Program-made: the position numbers and the translations under genes | Part shown: piece after piece, positions 8,474-18,407 of the stretch | Layout: each line of letters begins with the position of its first letter | How positions within the stretch are numbered: position 1 is the stretch's first letter | Assembly (NCBI GenBank): GCA_902812455.1 | Contig: CADDZH010000010.1 | Coordinates: 1 to 64,000, forward strand | DNA length: 64,000 bases | Reading direction: 5' to 3' | From: Chloroflexota bacterium | GTDB lineage: Bacteria; Chloroflexota; Ktedonobacteria; Ktedonobacterales; Ktedonobacteraceae | Notes under the pieces: generated by a model | Databases searched by the model: none | Told to the model about the DNA's origin: nothing | The model's input: only the letters and a program-made list of their open reading frames with translations

Positions 8474-10915
8474 ATGGCTTTAGAAACTACTGCGTCCCAG
8501 ACTCCCTCCTCTGGGTCTCATTTCTCCGTCGAGCAAATCCGCCGGGAGCATGGCCCGGAATTGGATGTCATAGCACGGTTCCAGCGTGTTACCGATTACC
8601 TGGCAGCGGCAGAACTTTATTTGAAAGACAACTTCTTTCTTGAGGAACCCCTGAAGCCTGAGCACATCAAAGATCGCCTGCTGGGGCACTGGGGAACCTG
8701 TCCAGGCATCAATCTGATCTACTCGCACCTGAACCACCTCATTACGCGCTACGATCTCGATATGTTCCTGGTAACTGGCCCTGGACATGGGGCCCCGGCG
8801 AACTTAGCTAACTTATATATTGAAGGAACATTAGAGAAATTCTATCCAGAGCTGACGCGAGACCGGGCTGGACTGGGAAGATTTGTCAAGCGTTTCTCCT
8901 GGCCTGGTGGCTTTCCCAGTCACCTGTACCCCGGTGTTCCAGGCACAATTCACGAGGGCGGGGAACTTGGCTATGCGCTCGCCACCGCCTTCGGAGCAGC
9001 TATGGATAACCCCGATCTCATCGTTGCTTGCATTGTCGGTGACGGCGAAGCCGAAACCGGCCCGACCGCAACTGCCTGGCACAGTTACAAGTTTCTTGAC
9101 CCTGCCGAATCGGGCGCAGTTCTGCCCATTGTGCATATAAACGGCTACAAAATTGCCAATCCCACCATTTACGGTACGATGAGCGATGAGGAGCTGCTCT
9201 ACCTGTTTACTGGCTATGGCTATGACGTGCAATTTGTGGAAGGCGACGACTTGAATGCCAGCCTCTATGGCGCGCTGGATTGGGCCTATAAGGCCATTCG
9301 CTATATTCAACAAGCCGCTCGTTCAGGCCACCCCATTCACCAGCCACGCTGGCCCGTCATCCTTATGCGCTCTCCCAAAGGCATGACAGGCATTAAGGAG
9401 CTCGATGGCGAGCCAATCGAAGGCTCATACCGTTCTCACCAGATACCCGTTACAGATGTCAAAACGAATCCTGCGCACCTGCGCCTCGTGGAAAACTGGC
9501 TGCGCTCCTACCACATTGAAGAATTATTTGATCAAGAAGGGCGTCCCAAACCAGAAATTCTTGAGCAATGCCCCAAAGGTGATCGTCGTATGGGCAGCAA
9601 TCCTCATACCTTCGGTGGCCGCATACGCCGCGACCTCGATCTCCCGGATATCTTTGATTACGAGGTTCCCATCAAGCAGGTAGCCGCGGGAGAACATGCG
9701 CCCCAAAAAGGAAGCCTGATCAGTAATGCTGAACAGTTAGCGAAGTACCTGAAAGACGTTGTCTTGCGCAACCCGCACACCTTTCGCATATTCAGCCCCG
9801 ACGAACTGGAATCTAACAAGCTCACCGATGTACTTGAAGTGACCAAGCGCGACTACCAGTGGCCCATTCCTCCTCACAATGAGAAGCTGAGCCACCATGA
9901 TGGCCGTGTCATCGAAATTCTGAGCGAGCATACCATTCAAGCCTGGTTGCAGGGCTATCTCCTCACCGGGCGTCATGGCCTCTTCCCTTCCTATGAGGCC
10001 TTCTTGAATATCATCGTCTCCATGATGGATCAGTACTCCAAATTCCTGAAAATGTCGCTGGAGATTCCCTGGCGCTTACCTGTCGCCTCCTTGAATTACC
10101 TGGAAACTTCCACGCTGTGGCGCCAGGAACACAACGGCTTTTCGCACCAGAGTCCAGGTTTCATCAACGACGTTTTGAACAGGAAAGCCAAAGTATCGCG
10201 CGTCTACCTGCCACCCGATGCCAATTGCCTGATCAGCACCGTCGATCACTGCTTGCGCAGCAAGGAATATGTCAACCTCGTCATTGCCAACAAGCAGCCC
10301 ATGCCGCAGTGGCTCTCGATGAGCGATGCCATTGCCCATTGTCGCGCCGGAGCCTCCGTCTGGAGATGGGCCAGCACCGATGATGGCGTCAATCCTGACG
10401 TTGTCCTTGTGGGCATCGGCGATAGCCCGACGCTGGAAATTATGGCCGCCGCCAATACGCTGTTGAAGGAAGTTCCCGAATTGCGGGTGCGTGTGGTGAA
10501 CGTTACCGATCTTATGGTACTGGAGAAAGAAACTGCCCACCCACACGGCCTGGATGACGAGATGTTCGATGCGCTATTCACCGCCGATCGCCCCGTCATC
10601 ATCAATTTCCATGGCTACCCATCAGCCGTCAGGCATTTGCTCTTCGGGCGGCGCCATAACTGGCGCTTCCATATCAACGGCTACCAGGAAGAAGGAACGA
10701 CTACGACGCCCTTTGATATGAATGTGCGTAACGGTACCAGCCGCTATCACATCATCATGCAGGCCATTAGATTAGCTTCCGCCAGCAACCCGCGCGTCGC
10801 TGCCCGGGCAAGTGAGCTTGTGCATCACTACGAGTACGTGCTCATCGATTTTCGCCGCTACATCCAGGAAAACGGCGAAGACCCGCCAGAAATCAGCGAC
10901 TGGCAATGGAGCTAG
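8474..10915 (+). CDS. xfp: Xylulose-5-phosphate/fructose-6-phosphate phosphoketolase
   Basis: An 813-residue thiamine-diphosphate enzyme that splits xylulose-5-P (and usually fructose-6-P) with phosphate into acetyl phosphate plus glyceraldehyde-3-P (or erythrose-4-P). The length is typical. The thiamine motif GDGEAETGPTATAWHSYKF (about residues 193-211), VTGPGHGAPANLANLYIEG, GGELGYALATAFGAA and YQEEGTTTTPFDMNVRN near the C terminus are family signatures. Acetate kinase starts 11 bases downstream, so acetyl phosphate can be turned directly into acetate and ATP. No phosphotransacetylase gene is adjacent. Confidence 0.97.
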   Translation: MALETTASQTPSSGSHFSVEQIRREHGPELDVIARFQRVTDYLAAAELYLKDNFFLEEPLKPEHIKDRLLGHWGTCPGINLIYSHLNHLITRYDLDMFLVTGPGHGAPANLANLYIEGTLEKFYPELTRDRAGLGRFVKRFSWPGGFPSHLYPGVPGTIHEGGELGYALATAFGAAMDNPDLIVACIVGDGEAETGPTATAWHSYKFLDPAESGAVLPIVHINGYKIANPTIYGTMSDEELLYLFTGYGYDVQFVEGDDLNASLYGALDWAYKAIRYIQQAARSGHPIHQPRWPVILMRSPKGMTGIKELDGEPIEGSYRSHQIPVTDVKTNPAHLRLVENWLRSYHIEELFDQEGRPKPEILEQCPKGDRRMGSNPHTFGGRIRRDLDLPDIFDYEVPIKQVAAGEHAPQKGSLISNAEQLAKYLKDVVLRNPHTFRIFSPDELESNKLTDVLEVTKRDYQWPIPPHNEKLSHHDGRVIEILSEHTIQAWLQGYLLTGRHGLFPSYEAFLNIIVSMMDQYSKFLKMSLEIPWRLPVASLNYLETSTLWRQEHNGFSHQSPGFINDVLNRKAKVSRVYLPPDANCLISTVDHCLRSKEYVNLVIANKQPMPQWLSMSDAIAHCRAGASVWRWASTDDGVNPDVVLVGIGDSPTLEIMAAANTLLKEVPELRVRVVNVTDLMVLEKETAHPHGLDDEMFDALFTADRPVIINFHGYPSAVRHLLFGRRHNWRFHINGYQEEGTTTTPFDMNVRNGTSRYHIIMQAIRLASASNPRVAARASELVHHYEYVLIDFRRYIQENGEDPPEISDWQWS

Positions 10916-10926
10916 GAGCGTTTCCC

Positions 10927-12135
10927 ATGAACATCCTTGTCTTGAATGCAGGCTCAAGCAGCCAGAAAAGCCGCCTCTACAAGCTATCATCGTTACCCGA
11001 TCAGCCTCTCTCGCCGCTTTGGGAAGCCGATGCAGACTGGTCGGAATACCAGGGGAAAACAGAACTGGCCATTACTGCCCATAATCAGACTTCGAAGGAG
11101 GAACTCTCCACAACCTCAAGAGCAGAAGTCATGCAGCATCTCCTGAATACGCTATGGAGTGGCCCATATAAAGTAATCAGCCACCCTTCCGATATTCATA
11201 TTGTAGGCCATCGCGTCGTGCACGGTGGGCCGGATTACCGGCAGAGCACAAGCATTACGCCTGCCGTCAAAGCAGCCATTAAGCACTGGGCTATTGCTGC
11301 TCCTGCTCATAATCCTGCTAACCTGGAAGGCATCGAGGCCGTAGAACAAATCCTTCCCTCGGTGCCGCAAGTGGCTGTCTTCGATACTGCATTTCACAGC
11401 CACATGCCGCTTGCTGCCGCTGTCTATCCCGGCCCATACGCCTGGTTCGAGCAAGGCATTCGCCGCTATGGTTTTCACGGCATTAGCCATCAATACTGTG
11501 CCCAGCGCGCTGCTTACCTGTTAGGCAAAGATCTCGCATCCCTACGCCTGATCACCTGCCACCTGGGCAATGGCTGCTCTCTGGCCGCCATTCAAAACGG
11601 TATCAGCATAGATACTACCATGGGTTTCACCCCACTCGAAGGCCTGATGATGGGCAGTCGCTCCGGCACGGTGGATCCCAGCATTTTGATCTACCTGCTC
11701 CAGCAGCAAAGCTCCTCGGCAGAGCAACTGGATACCACCCTCAATAAAGACTCTGGCCTCAAGGGGATTTCTGGCATATCGAGCGACATGCGAGATATAT
11801 TGCGTGCTATGGCCGAGGGCAATACGCGAGCAACGTTGGCCTTCGATATATTCGTGCATCGCCTGCGCTACTTCATCGGGGCTATGCTGGCAGTGCTTGG
11901 TGGGGTAGACGCACTGGTATTTGCCGGGGGCATCGGAGAACACTCCGCCGAAGTCCGGGCGCGTGCCTGTGAAGGCTTCGGCTTTCTCGGCCTCAAGCTT
12001 GATCCCGAAAAAAACGCTCAATCTCCTATCGATCAAGATATCGCGACAGGAGATTCTCAAGTACGTGTCCTGGTGATTGCCACCCAGGAAGACTGGGAAA
12101 TCGCGAAAGAATGCTGGAAAATCGCGAGAGCCTGA
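10927..12135 (+). CDS. ackA: Acetate kinase
   Basis: A 402-residue ASKHA-fold kinase converting acetyl phosphate and ADP to acetate and ATP. MNILVLNAGSSSQK is the first family signature, GHRVVHGGPDY the second, and FHSHMP, RYGFHGISHQY, HLGNGCSLAAI and FAGGIGEHSAEVR complete the active-site set. ATG 10927 is preferred over 10906 because the family begins directly with the first beta strand and a GGAG motif precedes it. The 11-base gap after xfp indicates one transcript: together the two genes form a bifid-shunt-type acetate and ATP module. Confidence 0.96.
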   Translation: MNILVLNAGSSSQKSRLYKLSSLPDQPLSPLWEADADWSEYQGKTELAITAHNQTSKEELSTTSRAEVMQHLLNTLWSGPYKVISHPSDIHIVGHRVVHGGPDYRQSTSITPAVKAAIKHWAIAAPAHNPANLEGIEAVEQILPSVPQVAVFDTAFHSHMPLAAAVYPGPYAWFEQGIRRYGFHGISHQYCAQRAAYLLGKDLASLRLITCHLGNGCSLAAIQNGISIDTTMGFTPLEGLMMGSRSGTVDPSILIYLLQQQSSSAEQLDTTLNKDSGLKGISGISSDMRDILRAMAEGNTRATLAFDIFVHRLRYFIGAMLAVLGGVDALVFAGGIGEHSAEVRARACEGFGFLGLKLDPEKNAQSPIDQDIATGDSQVRVLVIATQEDWEIAKECWKIARA

Positions 12136-12287
12136 TCGGGCATTCCTGGCTCATACATGACGCTCACTTGACAGAATATGACACCTTGCTTTTGGCAGGG
12201 AAATGGGGTACGCTTTCAAAAGTAGCTAGCGTTCTAGAGGCCAACACCTGCTACCGAAAGTGGGGGTTTTCAAGAAAAGGAGGATCC

Positions 12288-15044
12288 ATGATAGGTTGGA
12301 GATTCCCCTTGCGCTCCATCCTAGCCCTGGCCGGGCTGTGCCTGGTGTTTGCCTTATTTCTCTTTATTTCTCCCAGACAAGCGCTGGCGCATACGGTTAC
12401 AGGCGGGCCTTCATTGCAAGTCAGCGCGGGTTTTGAGACTCGCTATCGCGATGGGAACTGGATTCCTGTACAGGTAACCCTGCACAATGATGGCCCGGAT
12501 TTCAGTGGCACTCTGTCGCTCTCGGCAGTTCTTCCCCGCTACCTGGGACAAAACAGCGCGGCTTTGACATCAAATTACCAGCTCCCGATTTCCTTACCTG
12601 AAGGTACTCAGAAGCAGGTGACCATGTACCTGCCACTGTATCTCGACGTACAAAGCGTAGCAGTCAAATTACTGGATAACAGCGGCAAAACCATCAAGAC
12701 CCAGACAGCACCGCTCAATCCGCTGCTGCCCGGAGACTTTTTCGTTGGTATTCTTTCCGATCAATCTTCAGGCTTTGGGCCGCTCAGCACAGCGCTCCTG
12801 CCCGATCCGGATAGTTCGCTCGTCATCCAATTTTTGGATGCAAGCACTATACCCACGCTCGCGGCGACGCTCAAGAACTTTAATGCCATCGTACTGGATA
12901 ATTTCACAACGGCTAACCTGAACACAGCGCAGTTGCAGGCTTTGCAAACGTGGGTCGATCAAGGAGGAACGCTCATCCTCGCAGGAGGGCCTGCGTGGCG
13001 CCGGGCACTCAGCTCACTTCCGGCGGGGCTTGTCCCGGTGTCGCTGAATGGTACGGCAACTGTAGGGCCAGGAACTCCGCTCTTGCCCCCGGATGCACCG
13101 GGAACCGGGCCTTCAAGTGTCCACTCCACCGTTACCGTCAGCACGGCAACCATACCAGCATCGACAGCCGCACAGTTCACCTCTGACGAGGTAATCCTGG
13201 CCGCTGGCGCTACGCCTTTAATAGTACAGGCGCACCGCGGAGAGGGAACAATCCTCTACCTGGCCTTTGACCCCACGCTCGAACCCATCCTGAGCTGGCA
13301 GGGAGCCAGCACTCTCTGGGCAGGCCTCTTGCAGCGCGGCATAGGTGATCAATTGCTTGCTCACGTAAGTACTCCTTCCAGCACCACGAGTTACAGCCAA
13401 CTGGAGCAGCCGCTCTTAGCCTACAGGATGAGCACCTTATTGCAATCGCTGCTCCCAGGCGCTGCTGCTTTCCCCTGGTGGGGCCTGCTCATCCTCTTCG
13501 CCTGCTATCTCCTCGTACTTGGCTTCCTGCGTCTCTTGCTGGTGAGAAAACTCAAGCGACGAGACTGGAGCTGGCGCATCGTGCTCGGCAGCATCGTCAT
13601 CTTCTCATTGCTCAGCTACGCTCTGGCCTTCCAGGAGAGAGGCGAGTCCATTGTGAGCAACAGCATCACTATAGCCCGGCTTGGCCAGAACGGATCACCG
13701 GCTTCGCTTACAACCTATATGGAGGTATTTGTGGCTAACGGGGGTAATTTCCGCATTCACATCTCAGGCAATGTCCTGGCCCAATCATCACCCGATACCC
13801 TCCTCGCCACGGTGGGAAAACTCACCAGCCCTAGCGAAGCATCGGCCACGCAGGTCATGCCGTTCCAGGATGGAACCGATCTCACGGTGCAGAATACCGG
13901 GAGCTGGACGCTGCATTCCATCGTGCTCGAAAGCGACCAGCAGATACCTAGGGGCCTCGTCTCCCACCTGGCAATCCAAAATGGCACGCTCGTAGGCACA
14001 GTATCCAACACGCTTGGTTACGCACTGGACGATGCCTTCCTGCTGCTACCCAATGATGCGCTTAGCCTGGGACACCTGGCTGCGGGGCAAACAAAGCGGA
14101 TCCGGCTCAAGCTGAGCAGCGCTCCCCTGCCACCCAACGCCACCCTCGCGGACCTGATCGCGCTGATTACGAAATCGCCTACCTTTGATGCCCTGCCGGC
14201 ATCTCCTAAGAACTCGTGGCAGCGTCACCTGGCAGCACTGTACGCCCTCGATGATGAGGGTCTCTCCGGCCCTCCAGTATCTTGTTTAAGCTCATGCGCC
14301 ACACCTGCGCCAGTGTTACCGTTCCTGCCGGCCCCACCAGGCAACGCTTCTTTAGCCAACAGCGGCGCTTCTACCCGCCTCATTACTCCCGGCTGGCCAT
14401 ACCTGGGCACAAGGGACAGCGACCCGCTGCTGGTGCCAGGCGCACCGGTCACGCTCATTGGCTGGGCTGAGAACTCCATAGGCCCAGGCGCAAGTGCAAC
14501 CATCAACAATATCAATCCTGTGGGCATGCATGAGACATTGATACAAGCGCCTCTTGCTGTCAATCTCGCGGGTGCGCTCGACCTCCCACCCGGCTTTATT
14601 GCAGGCCAACTGGTCTCTGTTGATGCGAAGGGCACCCTGCTTGAGTATCCAGGGATGTATACAATCACAACCGGGAGTATGATCTTTGAATACGATATAC
14701 CCGGCGCCAGTGGTCTGCGCATCAGCGGCCTGAGCATTGCAGAGCCTCCCAACCTCGAGCTCTATGACCAGAACGGATCCGTTCTAGACCCCGATGCCCT
14801 ACCGCTTAGCCTCTATAACTGGCATAACAAGAGCTGGGATGACTTCTCGCTCACCCAGGGCGTCTTTACCACGAATGCTGTGAGCGCGTATATTGGCCCA
14901 GGAGGTCGTGTCCTCGTGCAGCTTGATAACACAGACAGCTATCTCGGCCCATTTGCCTTTGGTAAGCCTTTACTCAATCTACAGGGTTTTGCATCTAATG
15001 GCTCGGCTGCCTATGGGCAACAAGTGGGACAGGGGGCGGGCTAA
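12288..15044 (+). CDS. Large membrane-anchored protein of the ABC/MoxR/VWA envelope cluster
   Basis: A 918-residue protein of unknown function. ATG 12288 is preceded by AAAGGAGG and starts a signal peptide or anchor (hydrophobic residues about 8-29, then ALAHTV). The N-terminal half has immunoglobulin-like strand patterns, followed by a segment (FNAIVLDNFTTANLNTAQLQ, then LQTWVDQGGTLILAGG) resembling a glutamine-amidotransferase-like fold seen in proteins linked to gliding or envelope ABC systems. Two membrane helices follow at about 390-417 and 425-445, then a long probably extracytoplasmic C-terminal half. It is first in a tight run with an ABC transporter (ATPase starts 4 bases after its stop), which suggests it is an extracytoplasmic partner of that exporter (inference). 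Confidence 0.75.
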   Translation: MIGWRFPLRSILALAGLCLVFALFLFISPRQALAHTVTGGPSLQVSAGFETRYRDGNWIPVQVTLHNDGPDFSGTLSLSAVLPRYLGQNSAALTSNYQLPISLPEGTQKQVTMYLPLYLDVQSVAVKLLDNSGKTIKTQTAPLNPLLPGDFFVGILSDQSSGFGPLSTALLPDPDSSLVIQFLDASTIPTLAATLKNFNAIVLDNFTTANLNTAQLQALQTWVDQGGTLILAGGPAWRRALSSLPAGLVPVSLNGTATVGPGTPLLPPDAPGTGPSSVHSTVTVSTATIPASTAAQFTSDEVILAAGATPLIVQAHRGEGTILYLAFDPTLEPILSWQGASTLWAGLLQRGIGDQLLAHVSTPSSTTSYSQLEQPLLAYRMSTLLQSLLPGAAAFPWWGLLILFACYLLVLGFLRLLLVRKLKRRDWSWRIVLGSIVIFSLLSYALAFQERGESIVSNSITIARLGQNGSPASLTTYMEVFVANGGNFRIHISGNVLAQSSPDTLLATVGKLTSPSEASATQVMPFQDGTDLTVQNTGSWTLHSIVLESDQQIPRGLVSHLAIQNGTLVGTVSNTLGYALDDAFLLLPNDALSLGHLAAGQTKRIRLKLSSAPLPPNATLADLIALITKSPTFDALPASPKNSWQRHLAALYALDDEGLSGPPVSCLSSCATPAPVLPFLPAPPGNASLANSGASTRLITPGWPYLGTRDSDPLLVPGAPVTLIGWAENSIGPGASATINNINPVGMHETLIQAPLAVNLAGALDLPPGFIAGQLVSVDAKGTLLEYPGMYTITTGSMIFEYDIPGASGLRISGLSIAEPPNLELYDQNGSVLDPDALPLSLYNWHNKSWDDFSLTQGVFTTNAVSAYIGPGGRVLVQLDNTDSYLGPFAFGKPLLNLQGFASNGSAAYGQQVGQGAG

Positions 15045-15048
15045 AGCT

Positions 15049-15993
15049 ATGATCAGAATCGAGCATCTCTCCAAACATTATGGCCCTGTTCTTGCATTAG
15101 ATGACCTTAGTCTGGAGGTTCCTCGCGGAGCTATCTACGGCTTGATTGGTCCGAACGGCGCGGGGAAAACCACCTTGCTGCGCATCCTGGCAGCATTGAT
15201 CCCGCCGGCAGCAGGTCAGGCCTGGATCGACGATATCGAGGTCATGCGCTCGCCTGCGGCCGTACACGCCAGGATCGGATATATGCCGGATTTCTTTGGT
15301 GTCTACCCCGACCTGACCGCAGTGGAATACCTTGCATTCTACGCCGGAATCCAGGGCATTCCACGCCGTAACCAGGCCAGCATTATTACAGACTTGCTCG
15401 AACTGGTTGATCTTTCTGACAAACGGGGCGTACCCGTCGCGGCCTTATCTCGTGGCATGAAGCAGCGCCTGTGCCTGGCTCGCGCCCTTGTCCATGATCC
15501 CGAGGTGCTCCTGCTGGATGAACCGGCCTCGGGACTTGATCCGCGAGCCAGAGTGGAGTTTCGCGAATTGCTGCGCACATTGCAGGGTATGGGCAAAACC
15601 ATCCTCATCAGTTCGCAAATTCTGCACGAGCTGGCCGGTATCTGCAGTGATATGGCCATCATCTCCAGCGGGCGCCTGGTCATGGCAGGCACCACTGAGC
15701 ACATGATGACCAGCCTGGACGGGGGACGGCAGATCGAAGTACGTGTGTTAGAGCGCGCGCAAGAGGCCAGGCAGTTACTCAAGGATATGCCAGGCATCAG
15801 CAGTGTGGTGAATGAAGACGGCGATGCGAACCTGATCATTGCCTCATTTACTGGCGATGATCAGGCGCTGCAACGCATCCTGCCTGCGCTGCTGGTGCAT
15901 GAGATACCGGTTATCTCCTTTGGGCCGCGTAGAGCAGGCGACCTGTTAGAAGAGGTGTATCTGAGCACGACTGAAGGAGAGAGTGCCCTATGA
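15049..15993 (+). CDS. ABC transporter ATP-binding protein
   Basis: A 314-residue nucleotide-binding subunit of an ABC-2-type exporter. Walker A GPNGAGKT is at residues 34-41, the signature is ALSRGMKQRLCLA (canonical SGG replaced by SRG), and Walker B is VLLLDEPASGLD. The frame is open from 14893, but ATG 15049 places the first strand (MIRIEHLSKHYG) normally. It overlaps the permease by ATGA (15990-15993). The pair belongs to the envelope cluster; ATP hydrolysis here would drive movement of an unknown substrate or conformational signalling to the large membrane proteins around it. Confidence 0.95.
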   Translation: MIRIEHLSKHYGPVLALDDLSLEVPRGAIYGLIGPNGAGKTTLLRILAALIPPAAGQAWIDDIEVMRSPAAVHARIGYMPDFFGVYPDLTAVEYLAFYAGIQGIPRRNQASIITDLLELVDLSDKRGVPVAALSRGMKQRLCLARALVHDPEVLLLDEPASGLDPRARVEFRELLRTLQGMGKTILISSQILHELAGICSDMAIISSGRLVMAGTTEHMMTSLDGGRQIEVRVLERAQEARQLLKDMPGISSVVNEDGDANLIIASFTGDDQALQRILPALLVHEIPVISFGPRRAGDLLEEVYLSTTEGESAL

Positions 15994-16883
15994 CGCTTAC
16001 AGCGCTGCTCGTCAAGGAACTGCGCTCGCGCCTGCGCCGCGAGTATTTTGCCTGGATAGTTTTCGCCTACCTGCTCGTGGTGGGAGCGATAGGCTTTGAC
16101 TTCTTGCTGAGAACAAATGCTATTACCACTGGCTACCAGGCTTCCCTGCTGCGGCAGATAGGAGCGCAACTTTACGCCTTATTCTCACTGGCACAACTCT
16201 TCTTGATCGTGTTTATCGCGCCAGCCTTGACCGCTACCGCTATTAATGGCGAGAAAGAGAGGCAGACCTTTGACTTGCTCCTCTGCACAAAGCTCTCGGC
16301 CTTCTCGTTGCTGGCAGGGAAGCTTATGGCAGGGCTGGCCACTGTGCTGCTGTTGATTGCCGCATCTATTCCGCTCTTCAGCCTGGTGTACTTCTTCGGT
16401 GGGGTTCCCCTGGCACAGGTGCTCACGACGCTGGTTGTCCTCGTGATGACCGCCGTCGTAGCAGAGACTTTTGGCCTGTTTTGCTCGACCCTGCTACGGT
16501 GGCCCACGCTTTCGACAGTAATAACTTATACCTTCTGCGCCCTCTGGATGTTCTGGTACTGGATAGTGTACTATCTTAGTATGCAGGGTTCAGGAAGTTC
16601 TTCCGCTAGCAATCTGCCTGTGAATGCAAGGCTCCGCTGGTTGATTGCCTGGAACCCAATGGCAGCCCTGAGCAGCACGGTGAGCAGCGGGCAAGGCCCG
16701 GGTGGTACTTTCATAGTATTCCGGTTGCACCTTGCTCCCTGGGTAGCCTTTACCCTGCTGTCTCTTATAGTAACCGTTATTCTGTTCCTTGTAAGTATGG
16801 CTTTTGTCAGGCCAGGCCTGCCCGGTCGCTTGCTATCCTGGGTTCGAGAGCAGGAGCAGAAATTGCGACCATCAACGATATGA
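15990..16883 (+). CDS. ABC-2-type transporter permease
   Basis: A 297-residue integral membrane protein with six hydrophobic segments, beginning with the short cytoplasmic amphipathic helix typical of ABC-2 permeases (LTALLVKELRSRLRREYFAW). ALTATAINGEKERQTFDLLLCTKLS is the conserved coupling-helix region of such permeases (EKERGTLELLL-like). It overlaps the ATPase by four bases upstream and the next gene by four bases downstream (ATGA at 16880-16883), so all three are translationally coupled. The transported substrate is not evident. Confidence 0.9.
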   Translation: MTLTALLVKELRSRLRREYFAWIVFAYLLVVGAIGFDFLLRTNAITTGYQASLLRQIGAQLYALFSLAQLFLIVFIAPALTATAINGEKERQTFDLLLCTKLSAFSLLAGKLMAGLATVLLLIAASIPLFSLVYFFGGVPLAQVLTTLVVLVMTAVVAETFGLFCSTLLRWPTLSTVITYTFCALWMFWYWIVYYLSMQGSGSSSASNLPVNARLRWLIAWNPMAALSSTVSSGQGPGGTFIVFRLHLAPWVAFTLLSLIVTVILFLVSMAFVRPGLPGRLLSWVREQEQKLRPSTI

Positions 16884-18403
16884 AAGGCGAGCGCACTATG
16901 GCAACTGTTGCACCTCCACGCCCTGAGGCCGGTGCTCCCAGGGCCGTTGAAGAGACAAGGCTGAACGAAGCCTTGCGCGCATGGCGCACACGGTTATGGG
17001 CACAGCAGATACTTGTATGGACATCCAACGGAGCGATTGCAGGCATTATACTTGCCTGCCTCCTGCTGCTCATCTCGCGCTTCGTGCCCTGGGCAGGCGC
17101 CCTCACCTGGGCCATAAGTGTGGCAGCAGCCGCTGTGCTTTGCGCATTGGGCGCTGCTCTCTGGTTCCGCCCTTCCCTCGCTCGCACTGCCCGGCTGGTA
17201 GATGCCAGACTGGCATTACATGATCGCCTGAGCACTGCCTGGGAATTCCGCGATGAGCAGGCACCCCTGCCCAGGCTACAACGGCGTGATGCGCTCGCGC
17301 AGGTGGGTAAGCATACACCTCGTGCGGCTATTCCCTTGCGGCCACGCCCTGCTCGCCTGATCGTCACCAGCGCCGCCCTCATCGCTCTCGTTTTGCTGCT
17401 CGCGCTGCCGAACCCGATGAATACTGTCCTCCAGCAGCAGGCCGCTTTTCAGAAGCATATAGCCAGCGAGATGGCAGCCATCCAGCACATACGCATAGTG
17501 ATTGCCAACCAGCCAAACCTTTCACCACAGGAACGCGCCCTGATCGACAAAATTTTACAGGAGTTGGAGAACGAACTTTCACACGCGCAAAACGAGACGC
17601 AGGCCCAGCAAATCCTTGCCCAGGCGCAGGCGCAGCTCAATCACCTGCGTGACCCAAACGCAGCCGGCAAAGCGCAGGCCCTGGCCACTGTAAGCACGCT
17701 GCTGCAACATAGTTCTAACGCGAATTTGAGCGCGGCAGGCAAAGCGCTCGCTTCGGGTGACCTGAAAGCTCTGGAGAAAGCGCTCCAGCAACTCGCGGCC
17801 CAGTTGAAGCATATGACCCCGGCGCAGCGCCAACAACTGGTGCAACAGCTCGAACAGGCAGCCAACCAGGTAGCAGGCAGCGACCCGCAGCTCAGCGCAG
17901 CCCTGCGCCAGCTTGCCGCAGCTATTGCTGACAACAATGCGCAGGAGATAGCCAGCGCCCTGCAAGGGTTTGAGAACGCTGCCGCCCAGGATATTGCCAG
18001 CCAGGCGACTACCAACAGCATCGACCAGGCGTCGCAAGCAGTGCAGAACGCCGCCAACACTTTCGCCTCAACCACAGATAACAGCAACGGCCAGAACGCC
18101 AGCCAGGGCCAGTCTCAGGGCCAGGCGCAAACAAATAGCGGTTCCGGCAGCCAGGGCAACACAGGAAATAAATCGGGGAAGAATGAGCAAGTCTTCATTC
18201 CTGGGCAGACTAGCTCAGGTAACTCTAGCACAGGCGGTAACAGCGATAATAGCACCCTCGGGCCTGGCCAGTCCGTCCCCTACTCGCAAGTGATCGCACA
18301 ATACGCGCAAATGGCTCACGAGGAAATCGACAACAGCAACATCCCGCCTGATTTAAAAGATCTCATTTACGCTTATTACAATTCCCTAGAAGGGCAGCAC
18401 TAA
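16880..18403 (+). CDS. Membrane protein with coiled-coil and Ser/Gln/Gly-rich linker (envelope cluster)
   Basis: A 507-residue protein without a recognised family. Two membrane helices lie near residues 35-95 and a third near 155-180 (VTSAALIALVLLLALP). A long alanine/glutamine/leucine-rich region (about 190-390) reads as alpha-helical coiled coil, then comes a low-complexity Ser/Asn/Gly/Gln linker (about 395-470) and a short conserved-looking C terminus (YAQMAHEEIDNSNIPPDLKD). The architecture resembles DUF4175-type proteins found beside MoxR genes (inference). The ATG overlaps the permease stop, and an in-frame ATG at 16898 is an alternative start. Confidence 0.7.
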   Translation: MKGERTMATVAPPRPEAGAPRAVEETRLNEALRAWRTRLWAQQILVWTSNGAIAGIILACLLLLISRFVPWAGALTWAISVAAAAVLCALGAALWFRPSLARTARLVDARLALHDRLSTAWEFRDEQAPLPRLQRRDALAQVGKHTPRAAIPLRPRPARLIVTSAALIALVLLLALPNPMNTVLQQQAAFQKHIASEMAAIQHIRIVIANQPNLSPQERALIDKILQELENELSHAQNETQAQQILAQAQAQLNHLRDPNAAGKAQALATVSTLLQHSSNANLSAAGKALASGDLKALEKALQQLAAQLKHMTPAQRQQLVQQLEQAANQVAGSDPQLSAALRQLAAAIADNNAQEIASALQGFENAAAQDIASQATTNSIDQASQAVQNAANTFASTTDNSNGQNASQGQSQGQAQTNSGSGSQGNTGNKSGKNEQVFIPGQTSSGNSSTGGNSDNSTLGPGQSVPYSQVIAQYAQMAHEEIDNSNIPPDLKDLIYAYYNSLEGQH

Positions 18404-18407
18404 CGAT

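Noticed and set aside
12136..12287. Extension of the 918-residue protein back to 12111
   Set aside because: The extension overlaps acetate kinase in another frame, while ATG 12288 has AAAGGAGG and begins a signal peptide.
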